Notes: generated by a model not told the origin, from the letters alone. DNA of 64,000 nucleotides from an uncultured Flavobacteriaceae bacterium (GCA_905181625.1 CAJIYJ010000005.1:186001-250000); one strand, 5' to 3'. Counted from the stretch's first letter, positions 54,876-63,528 are shown. Numbers and translations are program-made.

Positions 54876-55716
54876 AAAATGTTTTTTTAAAGACATAAAT
54901 GTGAGAAGAGTAGTTTTTACACACAAACCCATGAATGTTTGAATAAAGACCAAGAATGAAACCTTTAAGTATCCAAAGTTTACTTTTTAGGTTTTTTTCA
55001 GAAAGCATAGAAATGTAAAACGCGTCTAACAAAAGCGGCCATTGGTTTATTTGCTTCATTCCCATGGGTTCCATTATTTTGATTAATGTGTCTGGAGCAA
55101 AATGACGCAGATGTCTTGGAACATCATATGCTGCCCAAAAAGAGCCATAATGCTTTGCGTCCCAAGATTTATAGTTTGGACATGCTATCATCATAATTCC
55201 GTTTTTCTTAAGAGCTTTAATTGATTTCTCTAAAGTATCTTGCATTAAATAAGTGTGCTCTAAAGAATGCCAAAAAGTAATCAAACCGTATTGCGAAGAG
55301 CCCGCGTTCTCAAGGCTAACAACATGAGCAACTCCTTTTTTTATTGCAAAATCTCTGGCTGTTTTGTTTGGCTCATAGCCTTTTGCTGCCCATTTCTTTT
55401 TTGTCAATTGGATAATAAAAAAGCCTGAGCCTGAGCCAATATCCAAAGCGGAGTTGGGCTTGTCAAAATATTTTGAAATTAAAAGATTTTTTGGCCACAT
55501 TGCAAAGGCTCTAGCTAAAAAATATATTTTAGAGAAAAGGGTTTTCCTAGAGTTGTTGTGCGAAAGATAGTCTGTAGACGCGTAGTAGCTCACAAGGCTT
55601 TTTTCGCTAGGCTTTGGGGTGGTTTTAAGCATGTTCGTAGATGGGTCTTTAACTAAGAGAAACTCTTCTTTGCTTAAAAAAAGATCTTTGACAACGCGAT
55701 GTTCGTGTTTAACCAT
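54874..55716 (-). CDS. Class I SAM-dependent methyltransferase
   Basis: 280 aa. N-terminal region (1-85) with EEFLLVKDPSTNMLKTTPKP as in Bacteroidetes homologues, then a Rossmann SAM-binding domain: ALDIGSGSGFFIIQL (motif I, about 90-104), GLITFWHSLEHT (motif IV), GIMMIACPNYKSWD. Resembles the Methyltransf_23/UbiG-like group; substrate unknown. Start 12 nt from a parS-like site. Confidence 0.88.
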   Translation of the reverse strand: MVKHEHRVVKDLFLSKEEFLLVKDPSTNMLKTTPKPSEKSLVSYYASTDYLSHNNSRKTLFSKIYFLARAFAMWPKNLLISKYFDKPNSALDIGSGSGFFIIQLTKKKWAAKGYEPNKTARDFAIKKGVAHVVSLENAGSSQYGLITFWHSLEHTYLMQDTLEKSIKALKKNGIMMIACPNYKSWDAKHYGSFWAAYDVPRHLRHFAPDTLIKIMEPMGMKQINQWPLLLDAFYISMLSEKNLKSKLWILKGFILGLYSNIHGFVCKNYSSHIYVFKKTF

Positions 55717-55727
55717 TTTTTACATAT

Positions 55728-55743
55728 TGTTCCACGTGGAACA
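55728..55743. other. parS-like ParB-binding site 1
   Basis: A perfect 16-bp palindrome TGTTCCACGTGGAACA in the 31-bp gap between mnmG and the methyltransferase gene. It is the canonical parS form (consensus TGTTNCACGTGAAACA; the CC/GG version is that of Pseudomonas). parS sites cluster near the replication origin, and mnmG is a frequent neighbour. Confidence 0.82.
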
Positions 55744-55747
55744 TTCT

Positions 55748-57619
55748 TTACCTTCCTATATACACCATTAGTACGCTAATATCGTTTGGCGAGACGCCGC
55801 TGATTCTCGCCGCCTGAGCAAGTGTTGTCGGTTTTATTTTGTCTAGCTTTTGTGTTGCTTCTGAGGAAAGAGAGCTGACTTTAGAGTAGACAAAACTTGA
55901 GGGTATTTTCATGCCCTCTAAATGATTCAGCTTTTCCGCGTTTTGTTTTTCTTTTTCAATATAGCCAGAATACTTTACTTGCACTTCCGTCTGTTCACAA
56001 ACCCCCTTGTCTAGACGGTTTGTTTCGCAATAATCCTTAACCGATCCGACCTCAAGCATGTCGCTTAAAGAAATGTTTGGTCTAGAAAAAACCTTATAAA
56101 GCTTGACCGATTGTTTAATTTCAGAAGATTTTTTTTTAACTAAAATCGGATTAATTTCCTCAGGCTTAACGCTTGTTTTTTTAAAAAAAGAGACAAATGA
56201 TTCGGTCTTATTTTTCTTATTTTCAACTTTTTCAAGTCTGATTTTTGAGGCTAAGCCTAGCTTGTGTGATAAGGGCGTGAGCCTTAAGTCTGCGTTGTCT
56301 TGTCTTAACAAAGTTCGGTATTCTGCCCTAGAAGTGAACATTCTATAAGGCTCGTCTGTTCCTTTGGTAACAAGGTCGTCAATTAAAACACCTATATAAG
56401 CCTCGTCTCTTTTAAGCACCAAAGCGGGTTGCTCTTTGGTTTTTAAATGCGCGTTTAGCCCAGCCATTAATCCTTGTGCTGCCGCTTCTTCGTAGCCTGT
56501 TGTTCCGTTAATCTGCCCTGCAAAAAAAAGACCTGAAATAGGTTTTGTTTCAAGGCTGTTCTTGAGTTGAGTTGGAGGAAAATAATCGTATTCAATCGCG
56601 TATCCTGGTCTAAAAAATTTAACTTTTTCAAAACCCTGAACTGAGGACAAAGCCTTAAACTGCACGTCTTCAGGTAAAGAGGTTGAAAACCCATTAACGT
56701 AAACCTCAACAGTGCTCCAACCTTCTGGTTCAACAAAAATTTGATGACGATCCTTTTCTGAAAAACGATTAATCTTATCTTCAATAGAAGGGCAATATCT
56801 AGGCCCTGTGCTATTAATTGTCCCATTAAACATTGGTGATCTTTCAAACCCTTCTCTTAACAAATCATGAACCAAAGGGCTTGTATAGGTCATGTGGCAG
56901 TCTAGTTGTTTAGAAAGAGGTGTAGTTGAGTCTAGGAATGAAAACTTGCTTGGATTCGAATCGCCTGGCTGAACCACCATTTTTGAATAGTCTAAAGACC
57001 TCCCGTCAACTCTAGGTGGAGTTCCAGTTTTCATTCTCCCTGAATCAAACCCGTAATCTAACAAAGCCTCCGTAATTCCAAATGAGGCTTTTTCCCCGGC
57101 TCTTCCGCCGCCAAACTGCTTTTCTCCAATATGAATAAGGCCATTAAGAAAAGTTCCATTCGTCAGGACAACCGTTTTAGATTTGATTTCAAGGCCTAAA
57201 GAAGTTTTTACTCCAACAACCTTATCTTTTTCAATCAAAAGACCTGTAACCATTTCTTGATAAAAATCTAAGTTTTTGGTTTGCTCCAACATTCCTCTCC
57301 AAACTTCTGCGAAACGCATTCTATCAGACTGGGCCCTAGGACTCCACATCGCTGGGCCTTTAGAAGTGTTTAACATCTTGAATTGTAAGGCGGAGTTGTC
57401 AGTAACGATGCCGCTATAACCTCCTAAAGCATCGATTTCTCGGACAATTTGACCTTTAGCAATCCCGCCCATTGCAGGGTTGCAAGACATTTGGGCAATA
57501 TTTTGAAGGTTCATTGTTACCAAAAGCGTTGTGCTCCCCATGTTAGCGGCAGCGGCAGCGGCCTCAGAACCAGCATGACCCGCGCCAACAACAATTACGT
57601 CATATTGTGAATTAAACAT
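55748..57619 (-). CDS. mnmG: tRNA uridine 5-carboxymethylaminomethyl modification enzyme MnmG
   Basis: With MnmE it modifies the wobble U34 of several tRNAs using FAD and methylene-THF. 623 aa. FAD motif VIVVGAGHAGSEAAAAAANMG (in two parts, 9-29), SCNPAMGGIAKGQIVREID, GGGRAGEKAS, FAGQINGTTGYEEAAAQGL (about 370-388), TSRAEYRTLLRQDNADLRLT, C-terminal helical domain ending with LAQAARISGVSPNDISVL. Flanked by two parS-like palindromes. ybeY upstream ends 3 nt before its start. Confidence 0.97.
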   Translation of the reverse strand: MFNSQYDVIVVGAGHAGSEAAAAAANMGSTTLLVTMNLQNIAQMSCNPAMGGIAKGQIVREIDALGGYSGIVTDNSALQFKMLNTSKGPAMWSPRAQSDRMRFAEVWRGMLEQTKNLDFYQEMVTGLLIEKDKVVGVKTSLGLEIKSKTVVLTNGTFLNGLIHIGEKQFGGGRAGEKASFGITEALLDYGFDSGRMKTGTPPRVDGRSLDYSKMVVQPGDSNPSKFSFLDSTTPLSKQLDCHMTYTSPLVHDLLREGFERSPMFNGTINSTGPRYCPSIEDKINRFSEKDRHQIFVEPEGWSTVEVYVNGFSTSLPEDVQFKALSSVQGFEKVKFFRPGYAIEYDYFPPTQLKNSLETKPISGLFFAGQINGTTGYEEAAAQGLMAGLNAHLKTKEQPALVLKRDEAYIGVLIDDLVTKGTDEPYRMFTSRAEYRTLLRQDNADLRLTPLSHKLGLASKIRLEKVENKKNKTESFVSFFKKTSVKPEEINPILVKKKSSEIKQSVKLYKVFSRPNISLSDMLEVGSVKDYCETNRLDKGVCEQTEVQVKYSGYIEKEKQNAEKLNHLEGMKIPSSFVYSKVSSLSSEATQKLDKIKPTTLAQAARISGVSPNDISVLMVYIGR

Positions 57620-57622
57620 AGC

Positions 57623-58045
57623 TTATTGTTCCATGTGGAACATTTTAATTTTTAAGTTTTCTTTATTTGTCATCTCTATTTTCTGTTCTTTATTAATGTC
57701 GTTGTAGCCCATAAAGTGTAAAACTCCGTGAGCCATTACCCTTAGCAGTTCATTTTCAAAAGAAACGTTGTATGTTTTAGCGTTTTCTTTGACTCGATCC
57801 ACTGAAATAGCGATACTCCCTTGCACGTTTTTACCTGTCGTTTCATCAAAAGAAAGGATGTCTGTATAAAAGTCATGCCCTAAGTGCTTAATGTTTAAAT
57901 CTTTAAGCTCTTTATCGTTAAAAAAAGCATAAACCACAAGGCCTAAATTAAAGTTTTCTGACAAAACTACCCTATTAAGCCAAGAACTAAACAAAAACTC
58001 GTCGCTTAGAGAAAAATCAGTATTATAAACATACTCTATTGGCAT
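57623..58045 (-). CDS. ybeY: Endoribonuclease YbeY
   Basis: Metal-dependent RNase for 16S rRNA 3'-end maturation and 70S quality control. 140 aa. SFDETTGKNVQGSIAIS and MAHGVLHFMGYND; metal ligands H106 and H110 are present but the third His is replaced (Asp116), a change I recall from Bacteroidetes YbeY. The last residues MFHMEQ are encoded by a parS-like palindrome. Operon with mnmG. Confidence 0.93.
   Translation of the reverse strand: MPIEYVYNTDFSLSDEFLFSSWLNRVVLSENFNLGLVVYAFFNDKELKDLNIKHLGHDFYTDILSFDETTGKNVQGSIAISVDRVKENAKTYNVSFENELLRVMAHGVLHFMGYNDINKEQKIEMTNKENLKIKMFHMEQ
57627..57642. other. parS-like site 2, inside the 3' end of ybeY
   Basis: TGTTCCATGTGGAACA differs from the perfect palindrome of site 1 at one central base. 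It encodes ATG-TTC-CAC-ATG-GAA-CA on the minus strand, i.e. MFHMEQ before the YbeY stop. Lies 1.9 kb from site 1, on the other side of mnmG. Confidence 0.7.
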
Positions 58046-58058
58046 CAGAAATTTTTTG

Positions 58059-58066
58059 CAAATATA
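58059..58066 (-). promoter_or_regulatory. -7 element of ybeY-mnmG
   Basis: Minus-strand TATATTTG, exact consensus, leading to a start around 58052 and a 5-10 nt leader before the ATG at 58045. The remaining bases to 58162 show nothing else I recognise. Confidence 0.55.
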
Positions 58067-58162
58067 GCTTGTTGAAACATATATAAAAACTTTCTGCGTC
58101 GTAATAGGGAATTGTCCGCATTTAATGATGATGTTTTGCTCTTTTAGTGTAACTTGATTTTA

Positions 58163-59215
58163 ATGAAGGATTTAAAATACTTAGCCGCATATTCTATCCC
58201 GTTAGCAACGGCGCTTTCCTTAAACTCAAGAGGATGGCTAACTTTTTCCACGGTAATTTTTGCTTTTATAGCTATTCCGATAATTGAAATGATTGTTGGA
58301 AAAGACTCGACAAACCTTTCTGAAAAAGAACTTGAGCAAAAAAAAGTAAATAAAGTGTTCGATCTAATGCTTTATTTAAACCTTCCGATTGTTTTTGGGC
58401 TTCTTTATTGGTCGTTTATAAATATTTCTTCAATAGACTACTCTTTGACAGAGCTAGCGGGGCTTTCTTATTCGATTGGGATACTTTTAGCCACTAATGC
58501 AATAAATGTGGCCCACGAACTCGGGCACAGAAAAGGCCTTTTTGAAAGAACTTTAAGTAAGGCTCTTTATATGCCGTGTTTATATATGCATTTCTACATA
58601 GAACACAATTACGGGCATCACTTAAAAGTAGGGACGCCAGACGATGGAGCGACGGCAAAATACAACCAGCCGGTTTATTCTTTTTGGGCTTCCTCAGTAA
58701 TTAAACAATATTTTGATGCTTGGAAAAAACAAAAGGAGCTTTTAAGCGCTTCAAAAAGCGGGTTTTTTTCAATAAAAAATGACATGGCTTGGTACGTGCT
58801 GATACAAACGTTATACCTTGCTCTTGTTTGTTTTTTCTTTTCTTTTAAGGGTTTTCTTTTTGCGTTGATTATTGGAGTGATTTCGTTTTTGTTTTTAGAA
58901 ACTATAAACTACATAGAACACTATGGATTACGACGGCTTAAAACTAATTCTGGGAGGTACGAGCGTGTTAAAAAAATTCATTCTTGGAACTCCAACCATA
59001 GTATAGGGCGGATTGTGCTTTATGAACTAACCAGACACAGCGACCATCATTATAAAGCGTCAAAAAAATATCAAGTCTTGGACTGCTTTGAAAAAAGCCC
59101 TCAACTTCCATACGGATATCCTGCATCAATTATATTAAGCCTTCTCCCGTTTCTTTGGTTTAAAACAATCAACCCATTAGTTCCTAAGAAAATGAAAAAC
59201 CAGGAAAAACTATAA
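58163..59215 (+). CDS. AlkB-type membrane non-heme di-iron hydroxylase (alkane 1-monooxygenase family)
   Basis: 350 aa from the ATG at 58163 (a TTG three codons upstream is the alternative). About six membrane helices. The di-iron histidine clusters are complete: HELGHRKG (118-125), EHNYGHHLKVGTPDD (147-161), NYIEHYGLRRL (about 253-263), and TRHSDHHYKASKKYQ (about 294-308). The HYG signature separates AlkB from desaturases. Likely hydroxylates alkanes or similar long hydrophobic chains; it needs rubredoxin or ferredoxin, and none is adjacent, though the PaaE-like reductase at 36 kb could serve. Confidence 0.88.
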   Translation: MKDLKYLAAYSIPLATALSLNSRGWLTFSTVIFAFIAIPIIEMIVGKDSTNLSEKELEQKKVNKVFDLMLYLNLPIVFGLLYWSFINISSIDYSLTELAGLSYSIGILLATNAINVAHELGHRKGLFERTLSKALYMPCLYMHFYIEHNYGHHLKVGTPDDGATAKYNQPVYSFWASSVIKQYFDAWKKQKELLSASKSGFFSIKNDMAWYVLIQTLYLALVCFFFSFKGFLFALIIGVISFLFLETINYIEHYGLRRLKTNSGRYERVKKIHSWNSNHSIGRIVLYELTRHSDHHYKASKKYQVLDCFEKSPQLPYGYPASIILSLLPFLWFKTINPLVPKKMKNQEKL

Positions 59216-59250
59216 AAAGTCTTTTCAAGGCTGTATTTTAGCAAAAAAAA

Positions 59251-60768
59251 ATGTCTAAAAAAATTAGAGTGCGTTTCGCTCCAAGCCCTACAGGTCCTCT
59301 TCATATTGGAGGCTTAAGAACAGCTTTGTTTAATTACTTGTATGCTAAAAGCTTTGGGGGAGATTTTATCTTAAGAATAGAAGACACGGACAAAAAACGA
59401 TATGTCAGTAAAAGCGAACAGCACATTTTGGACTCTTTAAAATGGTGTGGCCTTACAATAGACGAGGGGCCTGAAAACGAAGGAAATTATGGCCCCTACA
59501 GACAAAGCGAAAGAAAAGAATTATATCATTTAAAGATCCAAGAGCTTTTAAAAAGTGGTCATGCATATTATGCTTTTGACAAAAAAGAAGATTTAGATTT
59601 TCATAGAAAAAATCATGAACAAGAAGGGAAAACTTTTATATATAACGCTCATAACAGGCTAAAGCTTAAAAACTCTCTTTCGCTAGACGACAAAGAGGTT
59701 CAACAAATGCTAAACGAGGGCCAAGAATTTGTTGTAAGGTTTAAAACGCCTGAAAAAACAGAAATAGTGTGTGAAGACCTCTTAAGAGGAACTGTCCGTG
59801 TTTCAGCCGAAACTCTAGATGACAAGGTGCTGTATAAAAGTGACGGCATGCCCACATATCATTTCGCAAACGTGGTTGATGATAATGCTATGAAAATCTC
59901 ACACGTCATAAGAGGCGAGGAGTGGCTTCCTTCCCTTCCAATACACTGGCTGCTTTATGATGCTTTTGGATGGAAAGAAAGGCCTGAGTTTATACACCTT
60001 CCGTTGATTTTAAAACCAACTGGAAAAGGAAAGTTGTCTAAAAGAGATGGCGAGCTCATAGGATTTCCTGTTTTTCCTATAAAATGGAGTTCTGATAAAG
60101 GTGAGGTGCTTGGATATAGAGAGGCTGGATATTTGCCAAGTGCTACTATAAATTTTTTGTCACTCCTTGGCTGGAACCCTGGAGGTGAAAAAGAAATTTT
60201 TTCTCTTTCAGAGCTAGTTTCTTCGTTTTCAGTCAAAGGCTTAAATGGTTCAGGATCAAGGTTTGATCCTGACAAAAACCTTTGGTTTAACCACCAACAC
60301 CTACAACTGACAAGTGACGACGTGCTCGCTAAGTGTTTAGAAAAAGAGCTGGTTAAAAAAGGGATTGATTCAAAAGAAAAAAATTTAACTAAAATAGCGG
60401 CTTTAGTTAAACCTAGGCTAAACTTGCTGTCTGACCTTGTCAACGTGTCGTTGTTCTTTTTTAAAGATCCTGAGGTTTACAATGAAAAAGCTTTAAGAAG
60501 GTTTAACAATGAAGAGGATTTGTTGTTGTTAAGCTCTTTATTTGTCTATTTTAAAACAATTGACCCTTTTAATGCCCGTGAGATAAAAAAATCTTTAGAA
60601 GGTTATATTTCTGAGAACAACTGGTCTTTTGGAAAAGCACTTGGGTTGTTGCGCCTGGCAATGGTTGGAGAGCTCTCGGGGCCAGATTTATTTTCTTTGT
60701 TAGAAGAGTTAGGAAAAGAAACTAGTGAGAAAAGAGCGAACAGCTTAATAAACATTCTAAAAGCCTAA
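59251..60768 (+). CDS. gltX: Glutamyl-tRNA synthetase
   Basis: 505 aa class I synthetase. HIGH motif in PSPTGPLHIGGLRTALFNYL (12-31), FILRIEDTDKKRY, GEEWLPSLPIHWLLYDAFGW, and the KMSKS variant KGKLSKRDG. The C-terminal anticodon domain is present. glnS is also encoded at 62 kb, so indirect Gln-tRNA amidation is not needed. Upstream TATTTTAG (59234-59241) is one base from the -7 consensus. Confidence 0.97.
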   Translation: MSKKIRVRFAPSPTGPLHIGGLRTALFNYLYAKSFGGDFILRIEDTDKKRYVSKSEQHILDSLKWCGLTIDEGPENEGNYGPYRQSERKELYHLKIQELLKSGHAYYAFDKKEDLDFHRKNHEQEGKTFIYNAHNRLKLKNSLSLDDKEVQQMLNEGQEFVVRFKTPEKTEIVCEDLLRGTVRVSAETLDDKVLYKSDGMPTYHFANVVDDNAMKISHVIRGEEWLPSLPIHWLLYDAFGWKERPEFIHLPLILKPTGKGKLSKRDGELIGFPVFPIKWSSDKGEVLGYREAGYLPSATINFLSLLGWNPGGEKEIFSLSELVSSFSVKGLNGSGSRFDPDKNLWFNHQHLQLTSDDVLAKCLEKELVKKGIDSKEKNLTKIAALVKPRLNLLSDLVNVSLFFFKDPEVYNEKALRRFNNEEDLLLLSSLFVYFKTIDPFNAREIKKSLEGYISENNWSFGKALGLLRLAMVGELSGPDLFSLLEELGKETSEKRANSLINILKA

Positions 60769-60779
60769 CCCCTTCTGTT

Positions 60780-60802
60780 AAGAACGTTTTATAGTTCTTT
60801 TT
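60780..60802 (+). terminator. Weak hairpin terminator after gltX
   Basis: AAGAAC (60780-60785) pairs with GTTCTT (60794-60799) across an 8-nt loop and runs into TTTT. The stem is short (6 bp), so termination may be partial. A TATCTTTA (60806-60813) just downstream could be the -7 element of the SPFH gene. Confidence 0.45.
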
Positions 60803-60840
60803 CACTATCTTTAATACGAACAAACTAAAATTTTTAAAAT

Positions 60841-61779
60841 ATGTTTTTTTATATTCCTTTCCTTTTTATAATTGGGTTTCTGCTTGTTATGGGAACTTTT
60901 TTTGTGGTCAAACAGCAAAGCGCAGCTCTTGTGGAGCGTTTTGGCAAGTTTTCTGGCACAAGACAATCTGGCTTACAGTTAAAAATCCCGCTTATAGATA
61001 AAGTTGCGGGCAGACTAAGTTTAAAAATCCAACAACTTGACGTTGTTATTGAAACTAAAACAAAAGATGATGTTTTTGTAAAACTAAAAGTGTCGGTTCA
61101 GTACAAAGTTATTAAAGAAAAGGTTTATGATGCTTTTTATAAATTAGATTATCCACACGATCAAATCACCTCTTATGTGTTTGATGTGGTTAGGGCAGAA
61201 GTGCCTAAGATGAAGCTAGACGATGTGTTTGAAAGAAAAAACGACATAGCTAACGCTGTAAAACTTGAGCTAAACGAGGCTATGCTTAACTACGGTTACG
61301 ACATTATAAAAACTTTAGTTACTGATATAGACCCAGACCAGCAGGTTAAGGAGGCTATGAACAGAATTAATGCCTCCGAAAGAGAAAAGGTTGCCGCACA
61401 GTTTGAGGGAGATGCGCAAAGAATTTTAATAGTTGAAAGGGCTAAGGCTGAAGCAGAAAGTAAAAGACTGCAAGGAATGGGTATAGCAGATCAAAGAAGA
61501 GAAATTGCCAGAGGACTAGAAGAGTCTGTGGAGGTTTTAAATAAAGTTGGTATTAACTCCCAAGAAGCCTCTGCGCTAATTGTAGTTACTCAACATTATG
61601 ACACTTTACAGTCTATCGGAAGCGAAACAAATAGTAATTTAATATTACTGCCAAACTCTCCTCAAGCAGGTTCAGAAATGCTAAATAATATGGTGGCTTC
61701 TTTTACCGCAAGTAATCAAATAGGAGAGGCTATGAAAAAGGCTGCAAACGAAAAGGATGCAAACAAAAAAATTGAATAG
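60841..61779 (+). CDS. SPFH domain membrane protein (stomatin/prohibitin type)
   Basis: 312 aa. One N-terminal membrane helix (about 3-22), then the SPFH/Band 7 domain (about 25-190: LVERFGKFSGTRQSGLQLKIP, YPHDQITSYVFDVVRAEVPKM) and a long coiled coil with repeated Ala/Glu (NASEREKVAAQFEGDAQR; VERAKAEAESKRLQGMG). Similar to QmcA and plant HIR proteins. Forms large cage-like oligomers in the membrane and organises membrane domains; no NfeD partner is encoded next to it. One nt separates it from the opposing glnS. Confidence 0.9.
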   Translation: MFFYIPFLFIIGFLLVMGTFFVVKQQSAALVERFGKFSGTRQSGLQLKIPLIDKVAGRLSLKIQQLDVVIETKTKDDVFVKLKVSVQYKVIKEKVYDAFYKLDYPHDQITSYVFDVVRAEVPKMKLDDVFERKNDIANAVKLELNEAMLNYGYDIIKTLVTDIDPDQQVKEAMNRINASEREKVAAQFEGDAQRILIVERAKAEAESKRLQGMGIADQRREIARGLEESVEVLNKVGINSQEASALIVVTQHYDTLQSIGSETNSNLILLPNSPQAGSEMLNNMVASFTASNQIGEAMKKAANEKDANKKIE

Positions 61780-61780
61780 G

Positions 61781-63457
61781 TTAATTGTTTTGCTTTTTCG
61801 CCCAATTATCTCTTAAGCCCACTGTTTTGTTGAAAATTAATTTAGTAGCAGTGCTTTCTTTGTCTGTAACAAAATACCCTTTTCTTTGAAACTGGTATTT
61901 GTTTCCTGATATGGCGGTTTTTAAGAACGGCTCCGCGTATCCTTTTAAAACACGCATAGAGTCTTTGTTAAGCATGCTTATTAACTCCTCGTTTGTCTTT
62001 GCAGAAGCGGGAGAAGGCTCAAAAAAAAGCCTGTCATATTCTCTAATCTCAACCTCAAAAGCGTGTGTCTTAGACACCCAATGCAAAGTTCCTTTAACCT
62101 TTCTTTGACTTTGTTCTGAGCCACTTCCGCTTTTACTTTTAGCGTCGTAAGTACACTGAATCTCTTTTATGGTTTGGTCGTCGTTATAAATAATTTTATT
62201 GGCTAAAATTATATACGCTCCCTTTAAGCGCACCTCTTTACCAATTGTGAGTCTGAAAAACTTTTTACCGGCCTCTTCTTTAAAATCTTCCTTTTCAATT
62301 AATATTTCTTTACCAAACAACACCTCTCTTTCTCCTGATTCTGGGTCTTCTGGATTATTTACTGCGTTAATAACTTCATACTTACCTTCTGGATAATTCG
62401 TAATCACGATTTTAACAGGGTCTGAAACAACCATCACTCTTTGGGTTGTTTTGTTCAACTCTTCCCTTGCGCAGTATTCTAAAAGCGAAGCCTCTATGAT
62501 GTTTTCTCGCTTGGCGACTCCAGCCGCCTCAACAAAAGCTACAAGCGCTTCTGCGGGATATCCTCGTCTTCTTAAGCCTGAAACAGTTGGCATTCTTGGG
62601 TCATCCCAGCCAGAAACATGTCCACCCTGAACCAATTGCATTAACTTTCTTTTAGAGGTAATTGTATGGCTCAGGTTTAGTCTTGCAAACTCCCTTTGTT
62701 TTGGTTTTATTTTGTTAGGTTCTGCTATTTGTTTCAAAAACCAATTATAAAGCTCTCTGTGTGGTTTGAACTCTAGAGTACAAAGAGAGTGAGATATTTG
62801 CTCTATGTAGTCGGACTCTCCGTGTGCCCAGTCATACATGGGGTAAATGACCCAACTAGCCTTTGTCCTGGGGTGTTCTTTTTTTAAAACCCTATAAATA
62901 ACTGGGTCTCTTAAAAGCATATTGTTGGCGTTCATGCTGATTTTAGCCCTTAAAACATGAGAGCCCTCATCATGAAGTCCCGCCTTCATTTCTCTAAAAA
63001 GCTTAAGGTTTTCTTCTATTGTTCGGCCTCTAAAAGGACTGTTTAACCCTACACTCGTTGGTGTTCCTTTTTGATCCGCAATCTGAGATGAAGACTGAGA
63101 GTCAACATAAGCCTTGTCGTTTGAAATCAAAATTTCTGCCCACAAATAAAGTTGTTCAAAATAATCTGAAGCAAACCTTTCTTCCGACCAATTAAACCCT
63201 AGCCATGACACGTCTTTTTTTATAGCGTCAATAAAAACCTGTTCTTCTTTTTCGGGATTTGTGTCGTCAAACCTTAAAACAACAGGAGCATTAAATTTTT
63301 TGGCTAAATTAAAATTAATACATATTGCTTTAACGTGTCCTATGTGAAGGAATCCGTTTGGCTCTGGGGGAAACCTAAATTTAATTTTAGATTTTGGAAA
63401 TCCATTTGAGACGTCTTCGTCAATAATTTGTTCTAAAAAATGCTTCTTTTCGCTCAA
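61781..63457 (-). CDS. glnS: Glutaminyl-tRNA synthetase
   Basis: 558 aa class I enzyme. HIGH motif RFPPEPNGFLHIGHVKAI (28-45), VLRFDDTNPEKEEQ, WIGKMSKS-equivalent ITSKRKLMQLV, and the C-terminal beta-barrel anticodon domain (GTLHWVSKTHAFEVEIREYD). Start is TTG: the N-terminus SEKKHFLEQIIDEDV matches the family beginning and no ATG is nearby. GlnRS in Bacteroidetes replaces the GatCAB route. Confidence 0.96.
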   Translation of the reverse strand: MSEKKHFLEQIIDEDVSNGFPKSKIKFRFPPEPNGFLHIGHVKAICINFNLAKKFNAPVVLRFDDTNPEKEEQVFIDAIKKDVSWLGFNWSEERFASDYFEQLYLWAEILISNDKAYVDSQSSSQIADQKGTPTSVGLNSPFRGRTIEENLKLFREMKAGLHDEGSHVLRAKISMNANNMLLRDPVIYRVLKKEHPRTKASWVIYPMYDWAHGESDYIEQISHSLCTLEFKPHRELYNWFLKQIAEPNKIKPKQREFARLNLSHTITSKRKLMQLVQGGHVSGWDDPRMPTVSGLRRRGYPAEALVAFVEAAGVAKRENIIEASLLEYCAREELNKTTQRVMVVSDPVKIVITNYPEGKYEVINAVNNPEDPESGEREVLFGKEILIEKEDFKEEAGKKFFRLTIGKEVRLKGAYIILANKIIYNDDQTIKEIQCTYDAKSKSGSGSEQSQRKVKGTLHWVSKTHAFEVEIREYDRLFFEPSPASAKTNEELISMLNKDSMRVLKGYAEPFLKTAISGNKYQFQRKGYFVTDKESTATKLIFNKTVGLRDNWAKKQNN

Positions 63458-63520
63458 AATAAATGTTTACTTTTAAAGAGTAAAGTTAAATAATTCCTGT
63501 CTGATATTCTTTGTTTCTTA

Positions 63521-63528
63521 TATCTTTG
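63521..63528 (+). promoter_or_regulatory. -7 element of folB
   Basis: TATCTTTG, exact consensus, 10 nt before the ATG at 63539. No TTG at the -33 position. Confidence 0.5.

Noticed and set aside
61149-61157. Perfect DnaA box TTATCCACA
   Set aside because: Single copy within the SPFH coding sequence; no cluster, so no evidence for an origin.
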